The notes: generated by a model not told the origin, from the sequence alone. A DNA stretch of 22,082 bases from Chloroflexota bacterium (GCA_022574315.1 JACZSH010000009.1:1-22082), one strand, 5' to 3'; counted from the first letter of the stretch, positions 1-6,463 are shown. Program-made: numbers and translations.

Positions 1-1
1 A

Positions 2-946
2 GTCAGTGGGCGTACCTGTTATGAAGTGATACATGGCACAGGAGAACCCTGTCCGCAGTGCCCGCATCGGCAAATACTGGCCGATGGCAAAACAAGCCGT
101 GGGGAATATTTCAGTCCCAAGCTGGGAATTCATGTGGAGGCGGTCTGCTCACCCATATTCGATGAGAGGGGCAACGTTATAGCCTCGGTTCATATTGCCC
201 GGGACATCACCGAGCGGAAAAATATGGAAGAGCAGCTCATTCTCAGCAACCGACTGGCTTCCATCGGTGAGCTGGCATCCGGTATTGCCCATGAACTGAA
301 CAACCCCTTAACCAGTATCATTGGCTTCTCCGAACTGCTATTAGCCAAGGACGTCACCAAGGATGTCAAAGAAGATTTGCAAATCATTAATCGGGAAGCT
401 CAGCGCACTGCCGCCGTCGTGAAAAACCTGCTCACCTTCGCCCGAAAGCATAAACCGAACCGGCAGCCGGTGGATATCCACAGCGTAATCAGAGCGGTAC
501 TGGAACTGCGCGCCTACGAACAGAAAGTCAATGAAATCCAGGTCAGCACCCGGCTGGCATCTTCCCTACCTAAAATCATGACTGACGGCTTTCAATTGCA
601 GCAGGTCTTTCTGAACATCGTTATCAATGCCGAGTATTTCATGATTGAAGCCCACGGAGGAGGCAAACTCACCATCACTACAGAACGGATTGGGGACATG
701 GTTAAAATCTCCTTCGCCGACGATGGGCCCGGGATTACCGAAGAAAACCTGGGGCACCTCTTTGATCCGTTCTTCACCACCAAAGATAGTGGTAAAGGCA
801 CCGGGCTCGGCTTGAGCATCAGTCACGGCATAATCACGGAGAGTGGCGGAGAAATCTATGCCGAAAGTGAACCGGGCAGTGGCGCCACTTTCATCATAGA
901 GTTGCCCATCAGCCGGGCCTATCCGGATGATAGTGTGATAATATGA
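2..946 (+). CDS. PAS-domain sensor histidine kinase, 5' end outside window
   Basis: Membrane-independent part of a two-component sensor kinase that autophosphorylates on His and passes the phosphate to a response regulator. The frame is open to the left edge, so the N-terminus is missing; a GTG at 26 lies inside the PAS domain and is not a believable start. Visible order: end of a PAS domain with a Cys-rich stretch (EPCPQCPH) and the typical exit DITERK, HisKA dimerisation domain with H-box GIAHELNNPL (phospho-His codon 290-292), then HATPase_c with N-box (NIVINA), G1 (DDGPGI), F-box (FDPFFTTK) and G2 (GTGLGLS). The stop overlaps the next gene's start as ATGA (943-946), so the kinase and the following receiver are translationally coupled and probably partners. 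The stimulus is unknown; no transmembrane segment is visible in this part. Confidence 0.93.
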   Translation, partial: VSGRTCYEVIHGTGEPCPQCPHRQILADGKTSRGEYFSPKLGIHVEAVCSPIFDERGNVIASVHIARDITERKNMEEQLILSNRLASIGELASGIAHELNNPLTSIIGFSELLLAKDVTKDVKEDLQIINREAQRTAAVVKNLLTFARKHKPNRQPVDIHSVIRAVLELRAYEQKVNEIQVSTRLASSLPKIMTDGFQLQQVFLNIVINAEYFMIEAHGGGKLTITTERIGDMVKISFADDGPGITEENLGHLFDPFFTTKDSGKGTGLGLSISHGIITESGGEIYAESEPGSGATFIIELPISRAYPDDSVII

Positions 947-1338
947 AAAACTCCAGTTCGATTGACAAAGAAGTCCTCGCAGTTGAAGACGAACCATCTA
1001 TCGGTCAGGTTTTCCTGAGAGTCCTCAGTGGTGAAGGATTCAACGTTGACACTGCCACCACCGGGGGGATAGCCCTGGAAATGGTACAGCAGAAACGACA
1101 TGACTATTGCCTGATTGACGTCAAGACACCGGCCATGAACGGGCGGGAGTTTTGTATGTTTCTCCAAAAACAACCTTCCACGCTGGGAGACCAGGTGATA
1201 TTTGCCACCGGAGATATCTCATTTGGAGAAACACCGCGTTTTCTGGAAGAATCTGACCGGCCTTTCTTACCCAAACCGTTTACCCCTGACGAACTGATTG
1301 CAAAGGTCAGGGAAACCTGGAAGGAGACAGGGCCATAG
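943..1338 (+). CDS. Single-domain response regulator (CheY-like receiver)
   Basis: A 131-residue receiver domain with no output domain. Acidic pocket E15/D16, phospho-acceptor D59 in CLIDVKTPAMNG, switch Thr near residue 89 (IFATGD) and conserved K111 in FLPKPF are all present, so it should be phosphorylated. The start overlaps the kinase stop by 4 bases (ATGA), which points to coupled expression and to the upstream kinase as its donor. The stop codon TAG (1336-1338) overlaps the apparent start of the next receiver gene. With no DNA-binding or enzymatic domain it probably acts by protein contact or as a phosphate relay or sink; the target cannot be told from sequence. Confidence 0.9.
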   Translation: MKNSSSIDKEVLAVEDEPSIGQVFLRVLSGEGFNVDTATTGGIALEMVQQKRHDYCLIDVKTPAMNGREFCMFLQKQPSTLGDQVIFATGDISFGETPRFLEESDRPFLPKPFTPDELIAKVRETWKETGP

Positions 1339-1967
1339 TTCAATCATTAGATAGAGTGCTCATCGTTGATGACGAGGATACTGTCTGCAGACTACTCCAG
1401 CGGACTGCCGAAGCGGCCGGCTATACCACCGTGACGGCCGCTAACGGCCAGGAAGCTCTGGAAAAAATAGCCCGGTACTCTGTGGGCATAATAATTCTGG
1501 ATATAAAGATGCCGGGAATGTCCGGCATTGAGTTGCTGAAAACAATCATTGCCGACTATCCAGATATATGTGTTGTTATGGTTAGCGCCGTTGCTGATAC
1601 CCAGACGGCGGTAGAGACAATGAGATTGGGAGCGGATGACTACATCACCAAGCCGTTCGGTCAGGACGACGTCATACAGGCGTTAAAAAGAGCCGTTGAA
1701 AAAAGGGACCGTCGAGTAGAAAACGAACGCCACCGGCAACACCTTGAAGAAACAATTAGCGAGCAGGCGGAACGACTACAGCAGCAGTTTGTTGACCTTG
1801 TCGAAACCCTGGCAAGAGAACACAAACTTCTCTATGAGCTGGCCACGAAGCAGCGCGGAGGCGTCAAGTCGCTTTTCCACAAACTCCCACCCGAACTCCG
1901 CAAACCGATGACTTCCGTGGAGGAATACAGTGAGGCTCTGCTTAATATCCTAAAGAAGACAAGGTGA
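1335..1967 (+). CDS. Response regulator, receiver plus C-terminal coiled coil
   Basis: A receiver domain (VLIVDDE at the N-terminus, phospho-Asp in IIILDIKMPGMSG, switch Ser in VMVSA, Lys in YITKPF) followed by a charged helical segment of about 50 residues and a tail with no domain I recognise. The segment (LEETISEQAERLQQQF, then LVETLAREH) resembles the linker that precedes HD-GYP domains in RpfG-type regulators, but no HD-GYP domain follows. Start: the best Shine-Dalgarno (AAGGAG, 1321-1326) sits 8 bases before an ATA codon at 1335, which overlaps the previous stop as ATAG and gives N-terminus M-VQSLDRVLIVDDE (210 aa in all). The first ordinary start is GTG at 1356, which lacks a ribosome-binding site and begins inside the first beta strand. 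I chose 1335; a start at 1356 is the alternative. Confidence 0.85.
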   Translation: MVQSLDRVLIVDDEDTVCRLLQRTAEAAGYTTVTAANGQEALEKIARYSVGIIILDIKMPGMSGIELLKTIIADYPDICVVMVSAVADTQTAVETMRLGADDYITKPFGQDDVIQALKRAVEKRDRRVENERHRQHLEETISEQAERLQQQFVDLVETLAREHKLLYELATKQRGGVKSLFHKLPPELRKPMTSVEEYSEALLNILKKTR

Positions 1968-2207
1968 CCGCAAGGCATCAACCGACTCCGTCCCAAACCG
2001 GAATAAACAGACGACCAAACCGACTATCCTTATCAATGATGGCCCGTATCAATGCCGTCATGCGCCGCACGGAATCGTTGACTATTCCTCCTATCCCACA
2101 TTCATTTGCCAGGGATGACCCCCAGATAAACTTTGTCCACCGGTAAATCACCATCGCGGGCAAAGAAATAAAAGACGGCTAACGTTTTAGCAAACAAACA
2201 TTCCAAG
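1968..2207. other. 240-base gap before the terminator, no convincing gene
   Basis: Short open frames exist on both strands (plus 1964-2146, minus 1978-2163), but neither has a recognisable family, a ribosome-binding site or codon use like the neighbours. The segment around 2116-2145 reads 'GACCCCCAGAT...TTTGTCCACC', loosely like the terminal repeats of some insertion sequences. It may be decayed mobile DNA, but I see no second end. This is inference from resemblance only. Confidence 0.3.
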
Positions 2208-2230
2208 CACCTGAAACAGGTGTTTTTTCT
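2208..2230 (+). terminator. Intrinsic terminator of the kinase/regulator operon
   Basis: A perfect 6-bp stem CACCTG (2208-2213) / CAGGTG (2217-2222) with an AAA loop is followed directly by six T (2223-2228) and then CT. This is a textbook rho-independent terminator for plus-strand transcription. It lies 240 bases after the last regulator gene of the upstream operon and separates it from the stand-alone receiver gene. Confidence 0.8.
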
Positions 2231-2240
2231 TGACTGAAAA

Positions 2241-2262
2241 TCTTTAGAAAATCTTTAGAAAG
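2241..2262 (+). repeat. Two tandem 11-bp direct repeats upstream of a regulator gene
   Basis: TCTTTAGAAAA (2241-2251) is followed at once by TCTTTAGAAAG (2252-2262); the next 11 bases start with TCT but then diverge. An 11-bp period places each copy on the same DNA face, the spacing used by PhoB/OmpR-family regulators. A TTGACT at 2230-2235 could be a -35 element, which would put the repeats across the core promoter. A role as an operator is inferred. Confidence 0.45.
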
Positions 2263-2293
2263 TCTCCCGAATTTTTAGACCCTGTCATGCCTC

Positions 2294-2370
2294 CTGGCTT
2301 TACGCTGAAATAGAGCACCGCCAGAGAAGCGAGCCGGGATGAGAAACCGGGGAAGGTACCGCGAGAGGAA
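2294..2370 (+). promoter_or_regulatory. Possible structured 5' leader of the receiver gene
   Basis: Between the 11-bp repeats and the start at 2382 there is a hairpin CTGGC (2294-2298) / GCCAG (2320-2324) with an inner GCT/AGC pairing, and a short CCGG (2334-2337) / CCGG (2347-2350) hairpin. The ribosome-binding site GAGAGGAAAG lies at about 2363-2372. I do not recognise a known riboswitch class here; the pairing may be fortuitous. Confidence 0.25.
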
Positions 2371-2381
2371 AGTGAGTATAA

Positions 2382-2777
2382 ATGGAAAGACGGCCTTGTC
2401 TGTTAGTCGCTGACGACGAAAAAGAAATACGGAACTTCCTCAAGCGCGCCCTGGAATCGGGAGGTTACAATGTAGTCCTGGCGCCGAATGGCAGAGAGGC
2501 GCTGGCCATGTACCAGGAACACAAGCCGGACCTGATTATCCTGGATATTATGATGCCTGAGCTCAGCGGACTCGAGGTCCTGAGCATCCTGCGCCAGAAC
2601 TCCAATGTTCCCGTAATCATGCTTACCGGCAAGAGCGAGGTAACTGCGCTGGATACGGCACTGGGTCTCGGCGCCGACGATTTTGTGCAAAAGCCCTTTC
2701 ACATGAGAGAGCTTGTGTCTCGTATCAAAGCCAAACTAAGACGTACCGCAAGAGACGATTCTGTTCTGTCGGAGTAA
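2382..2777 (+). CDS. Stand-alone response regulator receiver protein
   Basis: A 131-residue receiver with acidic residues D11/D12, phospho-Asp D55 (IILDIMMPELSG), switch Thr T82 (IMLTGKS) and Lys K104 (FVQKPF). The C-terminus (HMRELVSRIKAKLRR) matches the end of an OmpR-family receiver, but the winged-helix DNA-binding domain that normally follows is absent: the protein stops 9 residues later. It has its own ribosome-binding site (GAGGAAAG, about 9 bases before ATG) and lies after a terminator, so it is a transcription unit separate from the kinase operon. The partner kinase is not known. A small Cys-rich gene follows within 8 bases and is probably cotranscribed. Confidence 0.9.
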   Translation: MERRPCLLVADDEKEIRNFLKRALESGGYNVVLAPNGREALAMYQEHKPDLIILDIMMPELSGLEVLSILRQNSNVPVIMLTGKSEVTALDTALGLGADDFVQKPFHMRELVSRIKAKLRRTARDDSVLSE

Positions 2778-2785
2778 TAAGTCAC

Positions 2786-2998
2786 ATGGACAATAACCCG
2801 ATTAAAACCGCCGATAGCTGTCCGCTCAAACAGGAATACTGCAAACTGTCCTGCCCTTTTCGCCAGGAAGACCTCTGCTATTTCTTCAGTAAGCGAGGCA
2901 GAAAGACGCCCGAATGGCAAAGTGACGAGGCCACTGCAAAAAGCGAAAAGCGTGAACCAGTGGCCCAGGCCGGCGCCGGTTTGCCGGAACGGGCGTGA
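2786..2998 (+). CDS. Small Cys-rich protein of unknown function
   Basis: A 70-residue protein whose N-terminal half has four cysteines spaced C12-X6-C19-X3-C23-X7-C31 (CPLKQEYCKLSC, then CPFRQEDLCYF) and whose C-terminal half is charged and low in complexity. The cysteines could bind zinc or an Fe-S cluster. A GGAG at 2771-2774, inside the end of the upstream receiver gene, lies 11 bases before the ATG. The 8-base gap to the receiver gene suggests an operon and a linked function. I do not recognise the family. The last residues (about 56-70) run up to the repeat at 3019 and may have been altered by it. Confidence 0.6.
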   Translation: MDNNPIKTADSCPLKQEYCKLSCPFRQEDLCYFFSKRGRKTPEWQSDEATAKSEKREPVAQAGAGLPERA

Positions 2999-3018
2999 GT
3001 ATGCCCGGCGGGTGAGGC

Positions 3019-3080
3019 ATTTCGCTCCGCCCAGGATGACAGAAGTCCCGGGCGTCATTCTGAGAGAAGCGAAGAACCCA
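3019..3080. repeat. Dispersed REP/MITE-like repeat with inverted arms
   Basis: The plus strand reads AGGATGAC (3033-3040), a 13-base spacer, then GTCATTCT (3054-3061), an inverted pair with one G-T mismatch. The outer parts read outward as GTCATCCTGGGCGGAGCGAA on one strand and GTCATTCTGAGAGAAGCGAA on the other. From general knowledge, sequences of this form are scattered in many copies through Chloroflexota and other metagenomic genomes. Only one copy is in this window. It sits in the gap between convergent genes, where it could also act as a bidirectional stem-loop. Confidence 0.6.
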
Positions 3081-3110
3081 GGCAGTCACGGGGTCTAAAG
3101 CAACCAGGGA

Positions 3111-4250
3111 CTAGTCGACCATTGCCTCCGCCAGGCGGCGGAGCAGTGTCTTTGTATCGGGTGGGCAGCCGCTCACCGCATGGGGCACTTCTCCATCATC
3201 ACCCAGGGCGCAATCTCCTACCCGCAGGTAGGCTTCACCGCCATATCCGCGGGGCTCCTCGCCCACGTAAACGTGGAAAGGCTTCCGTAGACGTTTACCG
3301 CTCTCCCCGAGCAATCGCAGGCTGGAAATAAGCGGGATAAGACAGCCGCTGCAGGCCTGTTCGGCGCCAATGATTTCCAGTCCGGGGAAACTCTGCCGCA
3401 GGTGTTCCCGGGGCAGCGCCACCCTGAACTCCAGACACTTGACCTCTTCACCGACAATAGTCATCCGCGTCAGGTCGCTTTCCCCCAGGCCGGCTCGCGC
3501 CCCGAGCGCCACCGTATCCACCTCGGCCGGGTCAATCCCCATCAGGGCGCAGCCCACGGCATCGGCAGCCACGATATCGGTGCTGGCGATAAGCAGTCCG
3601 GCACCGGCCCGCCGCCGTCCGGTATTACCGATGCTGCCGATTACCTCCGGCGTGCCGTCTATGATGTTGATAGTCGGCCTGATTATCCTGTTTAAGGCCA
3701 CCACGGCCTGGGCCAGGTTAACCCGGTGAAACTGCGGCTTGTCCTCCCGTTTCAGACACCCCTTCAGGTTTTTCATGGCCAGGGTGACCGTGGTCTGAAA
3801 GTGTGTCTTGAGTACCGGCAGGTTTATCAGGCAGTCGCAGTTAAAGACGTACTCGGTAACCCTGAATTCCGGCGGACAGTCCGGGACGCCCCGGAATGTC
3901 CGGTAAGCGTGCTCATCGAATAATACCCAGTCGATACCCAGGCGTTCCGCCACCCGGCTGACGCCGGTCCGAGTGAAGCATTTCCTGAGGTCAGACTCGG
4001 GCTGGTAGTAGCTGGGCCCCTCCCCGATGATAACCCGGCCCGCCCCACGGTCGAGGCAATAACGGGCGACCGCCTCGATTAGACCGGGAGTGGTTATATC
4101 GCCGCTGTCGGCTGCCTTTGGCTCCACCAGGTTGGGTTTGATGAGAACCGTATCCCCCGCCCGGACGACTTCCTCCCCGGTGCCGTCAATGACCCCGGTC
4201 AGTCCCCGGTAAAGGTCATTTCCCGTCCTGATAAGTGAAACCGTCGCCAT
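3111..4250 (-). CDS. DUF362 domain protein, probable Fe-S protein
   Basis: A 379-residue DUF362 family member (biochemical role unknown for most of the family). Family marks are VLIKPN (35-40), VIIGEGPS (73-80), INLPVLKTH (142-150), MKNLKG (159-164) and NIIDG (195-199). The C-terminal part has CSGC (C300, C303) plus C347 (GDCALGDDG) and C362 (SGCPPD), a pattern that could hold one Fe-S cluster; cluster binding is inferred. The ATG at 4250 has a strong GAGGAG three bases upstream. It is the last gene of a four-gene minus-strand operon, 29 bases behind the Fe-S aldo/keto reductase. That placement suggests a redox job shared with that enzyme. Confidence 0.85.
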   Translation of the reverse strand: MATVSLIRTGNDLYRGLTGVIDGTGEEVVRAGDTVLIKPNLVEPKAADSGDITTPGLIEAVARYCLDRGAGRVIIGEGPSYYQPESDLRKCFTRTGVSRVAERLGIDWVLFDEHAYRTFRGVPDCPPEFRVTEYVFNCDCLINLPVLKTHFQTTVTLAMKNLKGCLKREDKPQFHRVNLAQAVVALNRIIRPTINIIDGTPEVIGSIGNTGRRRAGAGLLIASTDIVAADAVGCALMGIDPAEVDTVALGARAGLGESDLTRMTIVGEEVKCLEFRVALPREHLRQSFPGLEIIGAEQACSGCLIPLISSLRLLGESGKRLRKPFHVYVGEEPRGYGGEAYLRVGDCALGDDGEVPHAVSGCPPDTKTLLRRLAEAMVD

Positions 4251-4279
4251 TAACTCCTCGCCGTCAGGGCACCGGTTTA

Positions 4280-5323
4280 CTACGAAGCCAGCTCTGCCTG
4301 GTATTTTTTCTTTTCGACCTGTACGATGTTATAGCTTTCTTCTATCATATCCATGATGGGGAGGCCGTAAGGACATCTCGCTTCACAGTCGCCGCAGCGG
4401 ATACAGTCGGCGGCTTTTTCCAGCTCGTTGCCGAAATGACGCGAAAAAATGCCTTCCAGGGAAAGGCGCTTGAACAGGCTCTCCGCCTGTATCACCAGCG
4501 ATATGGCTATCTTTTCCGAGCAGGGCTGACAATAATCACAGCGCCGGCAGAAAGTTGTGCCCAGTTCCTGCCGCAGGTGGGCTATTTCTGCCTGTTCGGC
4601 CTCCGTCAGCGCCCGGGGAGATTCCATGATACCGGCGATTTCTTCTATTTCCGCCCTGGTCTCGATGCCGGGAATGGGAATGATATCCGGAAACTGGAGG
4701 AGATATTTGAAAGCCAGAGAAGCATTCTCCAGCATCCCTCCCGCCAGCGGCTTCATGGCGATAAAACCGACGTCGTGCTGCCTGGCCAGCGGCAAAAGTT
4801 CCTCCGCCGGCTCACAGGTAATAAAGTTAAAGGGAAACATGATGGTCTCGAACCGGTCTGACCTTACCAGGTCCTTGGCCATGTCAATCTGGTGCGAGCT
4901 GATGCCAATATGCCGCACCACTCCAGCCTTTTTGGCTTCTTCCAGTACCGCCATGGGTCCGCCGGGAGCGAGAATGGCGTTCAAAGTATCATCGTCGTTA
5001 ACGTTATGGAACTGGTACAGGTCGATATAGGCTACCCCGAACCGTTGCAGGCTCAGTTTCAAATGCTCTTTGACGCCGGCCCCGGTCCGGTCAAACGTCT
5101 TGGTGGCCAGGAAAAGTCCTTCCCGCCGCCCACTGATTGCCCTGCCGATACGCTCCTCGCTGGTGGTGTAGCCGTTGGCGGTGTCGATAAAGTTCACCCC
5201 CAACTCTAACGCCCGCTGAATAACGTCTATTGCCTCATTTTCGGAAAGCCGCTGGATTGGTATGCCGCCAAACCCCAGGTTGGAGACCATCATCCCGGTC
5301 CTGCCCAGCCTTATTTTTTCCAT
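4280..5323 (-). CDS. Aldo/keto reductase with C-terminal [4Fe-4S] motifs
   Basis: A 347-residue NAD(P)H-dependent oxidoreductase of the aldo/keto reductase superfamily, soluble. The TIM-barrel tetrad is complete: D47 (FIDTANGY), Y52, K75 (ATKTF) and H106 (LYQFHN). The C-terminal extension has two Cys groups, C259-X2-C262-X2-C265-X2-C268 and C307-X2-C310-X2-C313-X3-C317 (CIRCGDCEARCPYGLPI), typical of the ferredoxin-like 'AKR plus 4Fe-4S' subfamily. This suggests electron exchange with a low-potential carrier; the substrate is unknown. The ATG overlaps the preceding DUF1893 gene by 13 bases and has AGGAAAGG just upstream. DUF362 follows after 29 bases. Confidence 0.93.
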   Translation of the reverse strand: MEKIRLGRTGMMVSNLGFGGIPIQRLSENEAIDVIQRALELGVNFIDTANGYTTSEERIGRAISGRREGLFLATKTFDRTGAGVKEHLKLSLQRFGVAYIDLYQFHNVNDDDTLNAILAPGGPMAVLEEAKKAGVVRHIGISSHQIDMAKDLVRSDRFETIMFPFNFITCEPAEELLPLARQHDVGFIAMKPLAGGMLENASLAFKYLLQFPDIIPIPGIETRAEIEEIAGIMESPRALTEAEQAEIAHLRQELGTTFCRRCDYCQPCSEKIAISLVIQAESLFKRLSLEGIFSRHFGNELEKAADCIRCGDCEARCPYGLPIMDMIEESYNIVQVEKKKYQAELAS

Positions 5324-5763
5324 GACCTTTCCTTTCTCTCCGCGGCGCCGGTTTCCGACCGGTTGATAATATTTTTCATCTCCTGATAGAAATCTTCCGG
5401 CCCCTTACTCAGGGAAAGTTTCTCCATGGGACACATCCCGGCGCCGCCAGCCCTCTCAATATAAGGCACGATTTCCGTAAGGTGATGTTTGACGTCGTGC
5501 TTATCAAGGGTCTCGACGGCGAGCTGGCTGCCCATCGGGCTGAATACCTGGCGGCCACCCGCTTTCACCGAGAGCAGAGCAGCCGCATTGCCGGTGATTT
5601 TATCGAATATCACCACCGCCCGGGGAGAGACCGCCGATTGCCCGATGTACTCCATCAAAGGCAGCAGCCGGTCTTTATCCGAAGAGAAGACCAGTCGCTC
5701 ACCTTCATAAACCTGGAGGGTATCGCCGCTCCGCAGAAAGGCGTTAAACCTGTCTTCGTACAT
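5311..5763 (-). CDS. DUF1893 (TM1506-like) protein
   Basis: A 150-residue protein matching the DUF1893 family, whose structural representative TM1506 has a cytidine-deaminase-like fold without a proven activity. Visible marks are VVIFDKITGNAAA (50-62), where true deaminases have the HAE motif, and the conserved GMCPMEKLSL (109-118) with C111. The last ~20 residues are charged and overlap the next gene. It lies 9 bases after the ECF S-component gene and overlaps the aldo/keto reductase gene by 13 bases, so the three are translated from one message. The reaction is unknown; the missing HAE argues against ordinary cytidine deamination. Confidence 0.82.
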   Translation of the reverse strand: MYEDRFNAFLRSGDTLQVYEGERLVFSSDKDRLLPLMEYIGQSAVSPRAVVIFDKITGNAAALLSVKAGGRQVFSPMGSQLAVETLDKHDVKHHLTEIVPYIERAGGAGMCPMEKLSLSKGPEDFYQEMKNIINRSETGAAERKERSWKK

Positions 5764-5772
5764 TTCGAGTCT

Positions 5773-6366
5773 TTATTTGGCGGAGGTCCTGGCCGCCAGC
5801 CGACCCACCAGCCAGACGATTAGCGGTATCGAGGCCAGCTGGATAACGATACCCGGCCAACTCAGCTTAATCGCTGACCAGACGGCCAAGAAAGGACTTG
5901 TCTCCGGACCGAGAGGGCTGAAAACCCGGCCGATAACCGCGTATATCGCCAGCACTGCCAGCAGCATCGCCAGGCGACCGGCAAACATGGCGCCCAGTAA
6001 TGACCAGGAAATCCGTAAATTAAACTTTTCCCGCAGCAGCCCGGCGACCATGCCGTAGACCAAGAGCTCGATGATTATCTGCGGTAATACCACCACACCC
6101 GGCATCCCGGATACGACATAGCTGGCCAGCGGGGTAAATAAGCCGACAATCAAGCCGGCACGCCAGCCAAACACCAGACCGGCAGTCAGGACGAAGATGT
6201 GCATGGGCAGAAAGGTGGGACCGGCCAGGTGAAACTGGTGGAAGGCCCACGGGGTCAGTACGCTCAGGGAAACAAAAACAAGCGTCAGCACGTAGCTGCG
6301 TACGTCGGTGTATTTCAACACCATTTCGGGCAGGCGGGCTCTGGCAACAGCAGCACTACTAGTCAT
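5773..6366 (-). CDS. ECF transporter S component (substrate-binding membrane protein)
   Basis: A 197-residue integral membrane protein with about five or six hydrophobic helices. The segment GPTFLPMHIFVLTAGLVFG (49-67), followed by RAGLIVGLFTPLASYVVSGMP, is the signature of energy-coupling-factor S components, which capture a vitamin or cofactor precursor and dock on a shared ATPase/T module. No EcfA or EcfT gene is in the window, so it would use a module encoded elsewhere. The start has a perfect AAGGAGG (6372-6378) five bases upstream. It is the first gene after a consensus minus-strand promoter. The substrate cannot be told from sequence; its operon partners are redox proteins, which hints at a cofactor-type substrate. 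Confidence 0.83.
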   Translation of the reverse strand: MTSSAAVARARLPEMVLKYTDVRSYVLTLVFVSLSVLTPWAFHQFHLAGPTFLPMHIFVLTAGLVFGWRAGLIVGLFTPLASYVVSGMPGVVVLPQIIIELLVYGMVAGLLREKFNLRISWSLLGAMFAGRLAMLLAVLAIYAVIGRVFSPLGPETSPFLAVWSAIKLSWPGIVIQLASIPLIVWLVGRLAARTSAK

Positions 6367-6392
6367 CTTAACCTCCTTGTATTTTGAAAACA

Positions 6393-6421
6393 GACCAGGC
6401 TCTTCGGGTCAGCCATTGGTC
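6393..6421 (-). promoter_or_regulatory. Hairpin in the leader of the ECF-S operon
   Basis: In the short leader between the promoter (start of RNA near 6428) and the ribosome-binding site, GACCA/TGGTC (6417-6421 with 6393-6397) and GGCT/AGCC form a 9-bp stem with a 2-base bulge. It sits about 15 bases before the Shine-Dalgarno. It may stabilise the message or control translation; I recognise no known riboswitch class. Confidence 0.35.
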
Positions 6422-6434
6422 ACTGTACAGGTAT

Positions 6435-6463
6435 ATGATAGAACCTCTTTCTGTGGCTGTCAA
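6435..6463 (-). promoter_or_regulatory. Sigma-70-type promoter of the ECF-S/DUF1893/AKR/DUF362 operon
   Basis: On the minus strand TTGACA (6458-6463) is followed after exactly 17 bases by TATCAT (6435-6440): a perfect -35 and a 5-of-6 -10. It lies 69 bases before the ECF-S start codon. It is divergent from a similar promoter whose -35 begins at 6498, leaving 34 bases between the two -35 boxes, room for a shared regulator site. Confidence 0.75.

Noticed and set aside
1964..2146. 60-residue plus-strand open frame starting at a GTG that overlaps the regulator stop
   Set aside because: Pro/Arg/Thr-rich composition without family resemblance or a ribosome-binding site of its own; likely chance reading of the gap.
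1978..2163. 61-residue minus-strand open frame
   Set aside because: No ribosome-binding site, no recognisable domain, lies behind a terminator in a gene-poor gap.
6415..6455. preQ1-I-like stretch AGAGGTTCTA on the minus strand upstream of the ECF-S gene
   Set aside because: The stem partner (CCTCT) and the A-rich tail of preQ1-I are missing, and the bases overlap the -10/-35 spacer, so they would not be in the RNA.
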